Assembly: GCA_030612185.1 (NCBI GenBank)
Contig: JAUWOI010000153.1
Span: forward strand, 1-8,900
DNA length: 8,900 nt
Direction: 5' to 3'
Origin: Anaerolineae bacterium
GTDB lineage: Bacteria > Chloroflexota > Anaerolineae > B4-G1
Under the pieces are notes generated by a model. The model was not told the origin of the DNA. It was given only the letters and a program-made list of their open reading frames with translations, and ran no database searches. Position 1 is the first letter of the stretch. Each line of letters starts with the position of its first letter. The position numbers were made by a program, and so were the translations under genes. Shown piece after piece: positions 5,813-8,900 of this stretch.

Positions 5813-6943
5813 TCACGCCAGCTTTTTCTTGAGCCGCCACACGGCCAGGCCGTTCAGCAGCAAACCGTAGACCAGCAAAAAGATTCCGTGGGGCATCAGG
5901 ACTTGCATCCCCACCCCCTTCAGGAAAATCCCGCGGGCGATGACGACGTAGTGGGTAGCCGGCCAAAGCATAGCCATCACCCGTTCATCAGGTGGCTTGG
6001 CATAAAGGGGATAAAAGAGCCCTGACATGTTGATGACCGGCATCATGAGAATCATCGCGGTGATCATCAGGGCTGCCATCTGAGTGCGGACCAGGCTGGA
6101 GATCAGCAGTCCAACACCCAGGTTGGCCAGCAGGAAAAGGCTGGAGAAAAGGACCAGGTCCGACAGACGGCCCCGGAAGGGAACACCGAAAGTGACCGTC
6201 CCGACCAGGGTGAAGAAAAAAATGTCCAGCAGGCCGACGAACAAGTAGGGCGCGATCTTGCCGGCCAGCAACTGGTAACGCCGGATGGGTGTGGTCATTA
6301 GCATCTCCATGGTGCCTTGCTCCTTCTCGCGGGCAATGGACATGGCGGTGGAGAGGGCCGCCATACCCAGGACCATGGCCATCAGCCCCGGCAGGAAGCT
6401 GTTGACCGCCTTCAGTTCGGGATTGTACAGCGCCCGCACCCGGAATTCCAAAGGCAGTGATTCGTGACCTGAAGCCAGCCCCGCGCTGACCAATTGACGT
6501 TTCAACAGTTGGACCGAGAAGTTGGCCGATAGCGCCCCAGCGTTGCCCAGAATCTGGTGAGCGGTGTTGGACTTGGTCCCGTCCACAATGATCTGCACCG
6601 TGACCCGTTCCCCCCGTTGCGTTGCTTCGGCAAAACCGGGTGGGACGATGATCGCCGCTCGCGCCCGGCCCGATTCCACCCATTCACGGGCCTCCTCGTG
6701 ACTGCGTGCCCAGTACCTCAGGTCGAAGAACTCGTCGTTGGCAAAACACTGCAGGTAGGCTCGCGATTGAGGGCTGCGGTCGCCATCCAGGACAGCAACC
6801 GGGACGTGCTCGATGTCAGCAGAGAAGATATAAGCCATCGCCACCAACATCAGCGCCGCGCCCACAGTGAGAGTAGCCAACGACCAGGGGTCGCGCAGCA
6901 TGTGCCGGAACTCTTTGCGCATCATTGCGAGGAAACAGCTCAT
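5813..6943 (-). CDS. ABC-2 type exporter permease P3
   Basis: A 376-residue ABC-2 permease. The N-terminal MMRKEFRHMLRDPWS leads into a first helix (about 22-41). The extracytoplasmic part includes AAIIVPPGFAEA (96-107) and IIVDGTKSNTAHQI (118-131), and ALYNPELK (171-178) precedes the second helix. The coupling motif reads AREKEQGTMEMLMTTPIRR (204-222), and helices follow near 228-252, 262-284, 288-310 and 350-368, ending WRLKKKLA. The loop after helix five (LFYPLYAKPPDERVMAM) is a few residues longer than in P1. The ATG at 6943 overlaps the TGA of the PaaX-family regulator gene as ATGA (6940-6943), so translation is probably coupled and the regulator is likely to control this permease. No ATPase gene lies in this unit, so it must use an ATPase from elsewhere, plausibly those at 339-2686. 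Substrate unknown. Confidence 0.92.
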   Translation of the reverse strand: MSCFLAMMRKEFRHMLRDPWSLATLTVGAALMLVAMAYIFSADIEHVPVAVLDGDRSPQSRAYLQCFANDEFFDLRYWARSHEEAREWVESGRARAAIIVPPGFAEATQRGERVTVQIIVDGTKSNTAHQILGNAGALSANFSVQLLKRQLVSAGLASGHESLPLEFRVRALYNPELKAVNSFLPGLMAMVLGMAALSTAMSIAREKEQGTMEMLMTTPIRRYQLLAGKIAPYLFVGLLDIFFFTLVGTVTFGVPFRGRLSDLVLFSSLFLLANLGVGLLISSLVRTQMAALMITAMILMMPVINMSGLFYPLYAKPPDERVMAMLWPATHYVVIARGIFLKGVGMQVLMPHGIFLLVYGLLLNGLAVWRLKKKLA

Positions 6944-7866
6944 CGCGTCGCCCTCTCTTCCGGCGGCCAGCGGAAGTCGTCATTGACTCCTTCGAGGCGG
7001 AAAGACTTCAACATCTCTATGTCCTGCACCATGTAAAGCAGGGGCTCGTAGCGGCTGCTGACCAGATCCAGTTGATCGACGGCGCGGGTGAGAGCGTGGA
7101 TCAGCTCGTGGGTGCGCTGGCTGGGCCAGTCGGGGGGCAACAACTCGATTGGCAAGCAAGGGTCCTCGGCGAGAATGATGTCAAGCAACTCCTGCTGCAA
7201 ACCCATAGTCCCGAAACAGAGGGCCTCGGCATCTATCTCTCCCTCTTGTCCCATTCGTTCTAGCGACTCCAGCAGAGCCTCAGTACGGCTGTTGAAATCG
7301 CGGTAGCGAGCAGCCAACGGTTCCAGCCTCCACACGCGGTAGGCCAGTTCGCCAATGCTCTTCACGCCCGGTCGCCATACCTGCTGGCAGCGCAGCAGAG
7401 TTACCTGCTCGACGAGGCCCAGTTCCTCGACCAGAGCCGTGACTTCGGCTTCCTGGTCGAGGGGCGAGATCCACACGCTGGACGACAGCAGGCCAAAACC
7501 CATCTCCGTCAGCCGGTTGCGGAAGATATTGCGTTTGCTCCGCTGCCCTTCGGGTATGCCGAAAGTGACCACCAGCCAGTTGCCGTCCCAGGCCAACTGG
7601 CCGTCCAGGGCCATGTGATAACGCAGGAGCTTGGCGATGAACCGTTCGATGAGAGCCCGGCCCTGGGAACCGACGCTGTAGCGCACGTTGCCCCGACCTC
7701 GCCCCGTTTTGGTCAGCAGCCCAACCCGCGCCATGCGGTTGGCTGCTGCTCGGACGGCATCGGGGGAGCGCCCGAGCTTTTGAGCCACCTCCAGCAATTC
7801 TCCGCTGCTGATCCCCCCCCGCTGGGCGATGACGATGCGCAGGATCAGTTTCTGTGTTTGGGCCAT
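6940..7866 (-). CDS. PaaX-family transcriptional regulator
   Basis: A 308-residue protein started at ATG 7866, with GAGG 7 nt upstream. Residues 1-65 form a winged-helix domain (GGISSGELLEVAQKLGRSPD, then AVRAAANRMARVGLLTKTGRGRG). The PaaX core follows, with WDGNWLVVTFGIPEGQRSKR (93-112), LTEMGFGLLSSSVWISPL (119-136) and the C-terminal family box DPCLPIELLPPDWPSQR (235-251). About 55 residues follow that box, ending in a charged tail (WPPEERATR). PaaX of E. coli represses phenylacetate catabolism and is released by phenylacetyl-CoA; no paa genes are visible here, so its effector is unknown. A longer in-frame start at 7938 lies upstream of the -10 box and can be excluded. The gene leads a unit with permeases P3 and P2, and a 26-bp palindrome at its transcription start suggests autoregulation. 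Confidence 0.92.
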   Translation of the reverse strand: MAQTQKLILRIVIAQRGGISSGELLEVAQKLGRSPDAVRAAANRMARVGLLTKTGRGRGNVRYSVGSQGRALIERFIAKLLRYHMALDGQLAWDGNWLVVTFGIPEGQRSKRNIFRNRLTEMGFGLLSSSVWISPLDQEAEVTALVEELGLVEQVTLLRCQQVWRPGVKSIGELAYRVWRLEPLAARYRDFNSRTEALLESLERMGQEGEIDAEALCFGTMGLQQELLDIILAEDPCLPIELLPPDWPSQRTHELIHALTRAVDQLDLVSSRYEPLLYMVQDIEMLKSFRLEGVNDDFRWPPEERATR

Positions 7867-7897
7867 AATCAAACCTCGTCTTAAGCGTCGTTTCTCA

Positions 7898-7923
7898 TAC
7901 GGTCGCTTTACAAAACGACCGTA
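7898..7923. promoter_or_regulatory. 26-bp palindrome at transcription start: candidate PaaX-type operator
   Basis: The arms TACGGTCG and CGACCGTA are perfect 8-bp complements flanking a 10-bp centre (TTTTGTAAAG on the minus strand) that is itself partly symmetric; overall 22 of 26 positions match the reverse complement. It begins 4 bp downstream of the -10 box and covers the expected +1, as an autorepressor site would. It could alternatively act as a hairpin in the 5' leader of the mRNA. Binding by the PaaX-family protein is inferred from position. Confidence 0.65.
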
Positions 7924-7926
7924 CAC

Positions 7927-7955
7927 ATTATAACCCAAACCCTGGCTTTTGTCAA
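7927..7955 (-). promoter_or_regulatory. Consensus sigma70 promoter for the PaaX-permease unit
   Basis: TTGACA (7955-7950) and TATAAT (7932-7927) on the minus strand are perfect consensus boxes with a 17-bp spacer, the same architecture as the promoter at 4532-4560. Transcription would start near 7920, about 54 nt before the ATG at 7866. Confidence 0.85.
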
Positions 7956-8032
7956 GGGCTTATTCGACTTTTAAGGTGCGTTCTACCTCGGCACTGGGGT
8001 CAGCAGACGGGCGGATGAAAAGGCCACTCGTC

Positions 8033-8900
8033 CTATTCTAGCCGCTTCCGAAATCGCGTCGCCGCAAAGATCATGATCACCGTCCCAAAGATCAGCAGCG
8101 CCACCACCTGGTCAGCCAGCACCTCCAGCCCCACTCCCTTGAGGATGATGCCCCGGACGATGACCAGCATGTAGCGGAGCGGGATCAGGTAACTGATCGC
8201 CTGCAGGAAGCCCGGCATGGCCTCGATAGGAAAGAAGAAGCCAGCCAGAAAGATGGAGGGCAGCAGCGTGAACCAAGCCAGCAGCATCGCTTCCTGTTGG
8301 GTGTTAGCCACGCTGGAGATAAAGATGCCGATGCCCAGGGTAGTCATCAGAAAGACGGCGGAGAGAGCCAGGAGAAGAAGAACGCTTCCGTGGACCGGCA
8401 CGCCGAACCAAAAGACGCCGATGACCAGCACCTGCAGCACGTTGAAGAAGGCGACGACGATGTAGGGAGCCACCTTGCCCACCACCAGCTCAATGGAGCG
8501 AATGGGGGTGACCATCAGTTGTTCGATGGTCCCTTGCTCTCGCTCCCGCACGATGGAGAGGGAGGTGAGCATGGTCGTGAGCATGAAGAGGATCATCGCC
8601 ATCAGCCCAGGCACCATAAAGTTGACGCTCTTCATCTCCGGGTTGTACCAGACCCGGGGATGGACCTTCAGGGCAGTCATCTCCTCCGGCGAGATTCCCA
8701 GCCGCCGCTCAATGAGCTGCATGCTTTGGGCCTGTCCCACCTGCTGGGAGGCGGCGAAGACGGTGTTGGCCACGTTGGGGTCGGAGCCGTCAATGACGAA
8801 GGCGACGTCCGCCGTCCGCCCGGCGGTCACGTCCGCTCCGTAGCCGGGCAGGGTGCTCAGCCCGGCCCGGCCCGTCCCCCGGTCGACCCTCCGCGCCCGG
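8033..8900 (-). CDS. ABC-2 type exporter permease P4, 5'-truncated by window edge
   Basis: 288 residues of an ABC-2 permease whose reading frame stays open to the window edge. A GTG at 8830 could be taken as a start, but the codons upstream of it read GLSTLPGYGADVTAGRTADV, which lines up with the VIPPGF(G)xxL segment of the other permeases, so the real start lies outside; about 90 residues are missing. Visible parts: VIDGSDPNVANT (extracytoplasmic domain), WYNPEMKSVNFMVPGLMAMI, the coupling motif REREQGTIEQLMVTPIRSIE, FWFGVPVHGS, PSIFLAGFFFPIEAMP, RGIILKGVG and the terminal RFRKRLE, followed by TAG. It is closer to P1 than to P2 or P3 by eye, for example sharing KS(L/V)NFMVPGL and the RGIILKGVG stretch. 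It ends 77 bp before the -35 box of the PaaX unit; no terminator hairpin with a T-run was seen there. Its ATPase, if adjacent, would lie beyond the right edge. Confidence 0.9.
   Translation of the reverse strand, partial: RARRVDRGTGRAGLSTLPGYGADVTAGRTADVAFVIDGSDPNVANTVFAASQQVGQAQSMQLIERRLGISPEEMTALKVHPRVWYNPEMKSVNFMVPGLMAMILFMLTTMLTSLSIVREREQGTIEQLMVTPIRSIELVVGKVAPYIVVAFFNVLQVLVIGVFWFGVPVHGSVLLLLALSAVFLMTTLGIGIFISSVANTQQEAMLLAWFTLLPSIFLAGFFFPIEAMPGFLQAISYLIPLRYMLVIVRGIILKGVGLEVLADQVVALLIFGTVIMIFAATRFRKRLE

Noticed and set aside
5988..6683. 231-codon minus-strand frame inside permease P3
   Set aside because: It is another frame of the same DNA, rich in Gly/His/Arg, whereas the overlapping frame has all the ABC-2 permease motifs.
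7867..7938. Longer start for the PaaX-family gene at 7938
   Set aside because: It lies upstream of the -10 box, so it would not be in the transcript; ATG 7866 has a GAGG site and begins the wHTH domain.
8821..8830. GTG at 8830 as true start of permease P4
   Set aside because: The in-frame codons upstream continue a recognisable permease segment (LPGYGADVTAGRT) to the window edge, and the protein would lack its first helix.
209..8843. Many plus-strand open frames of 60-196 codons
   Set aside because: They lie antisense to well-supported minus-strand genes, have low-complexity Arg/Ser/Pro-rich compositions typical of shadow frames, and show no family motifs.

Overview
All genes in this window lie on the minus strand and form two tightly packed, head-to-tail transcription units for ABC-2 type export. 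No rRNA, tRNA, CRISPR array or transposase was seen. The DNA is moderately GC-rich with bacterial Shine-Dalgarno sites and textbook sigma70 promoters. The mix of PaaX-family regulators, YbhF/S/R-type exporters, short palindromic repeats and heptanucleotide repeats would fit a Chloroflexota-like bacterium. That assignment is inference; nothing here fixes the taxon.

In transcription order (right to left): (i) 8900-8033 is the C-terminal three quarters of an ABC-2 permease (P4) whose start is outside the window. (ii) 7955-7898 is a perfect-consensus promoter followed by a 26-bp palindrome; it drives a PaaX-family regulator (7866-6940) that overlaps an ABC-2 permease (P3, 6943-5813) by 4 bp, followed by a second permease (P2, 5740-4610). 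(iii) 4560-4487 is another perfect-consensus promoter with two palindromic operator-like sites just downstream; it drives a TetR regulator (4450-3803), an ABC-2 permease (P1, 3813-2683), an ABC ATPase (ABC-A, 2686-1718), a small DUF1232/YkvA membrane protein (1715-1323), a second ABC ATPase (ABC-B, 1307-339) and the N-terminal third of an HlyD-type membrane fusion protein (325 to the window edge).

Unit (iii), TetR + permease + two ATPases + HlyD, has the same parts as the enterobacterial cecR-ybhG-ybhF-ybhS-ybhR locus. Here the double ATPase YbhF appears as two separate genes: ABC-A lacks the switch histidine and ABC-B has a degenerate signature motif. In a heterodimer both defects would fall in one ATP site, leaving the other site canonical. 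The PaaX unit adds two permeases with no ATPase of their own; they may borrow the ATPases of unit (iii), or pair with P1 and P4.

Two kinds of short repeat sit at gene junctions and are partly translated: a perfect 14-bp-stem palindrome encoding the C-terminal tail of ABC-B, and two near-identical 33-nt blocks built from AATGAAC heptamers, one of which encodes the N-terminus of ABC-A.
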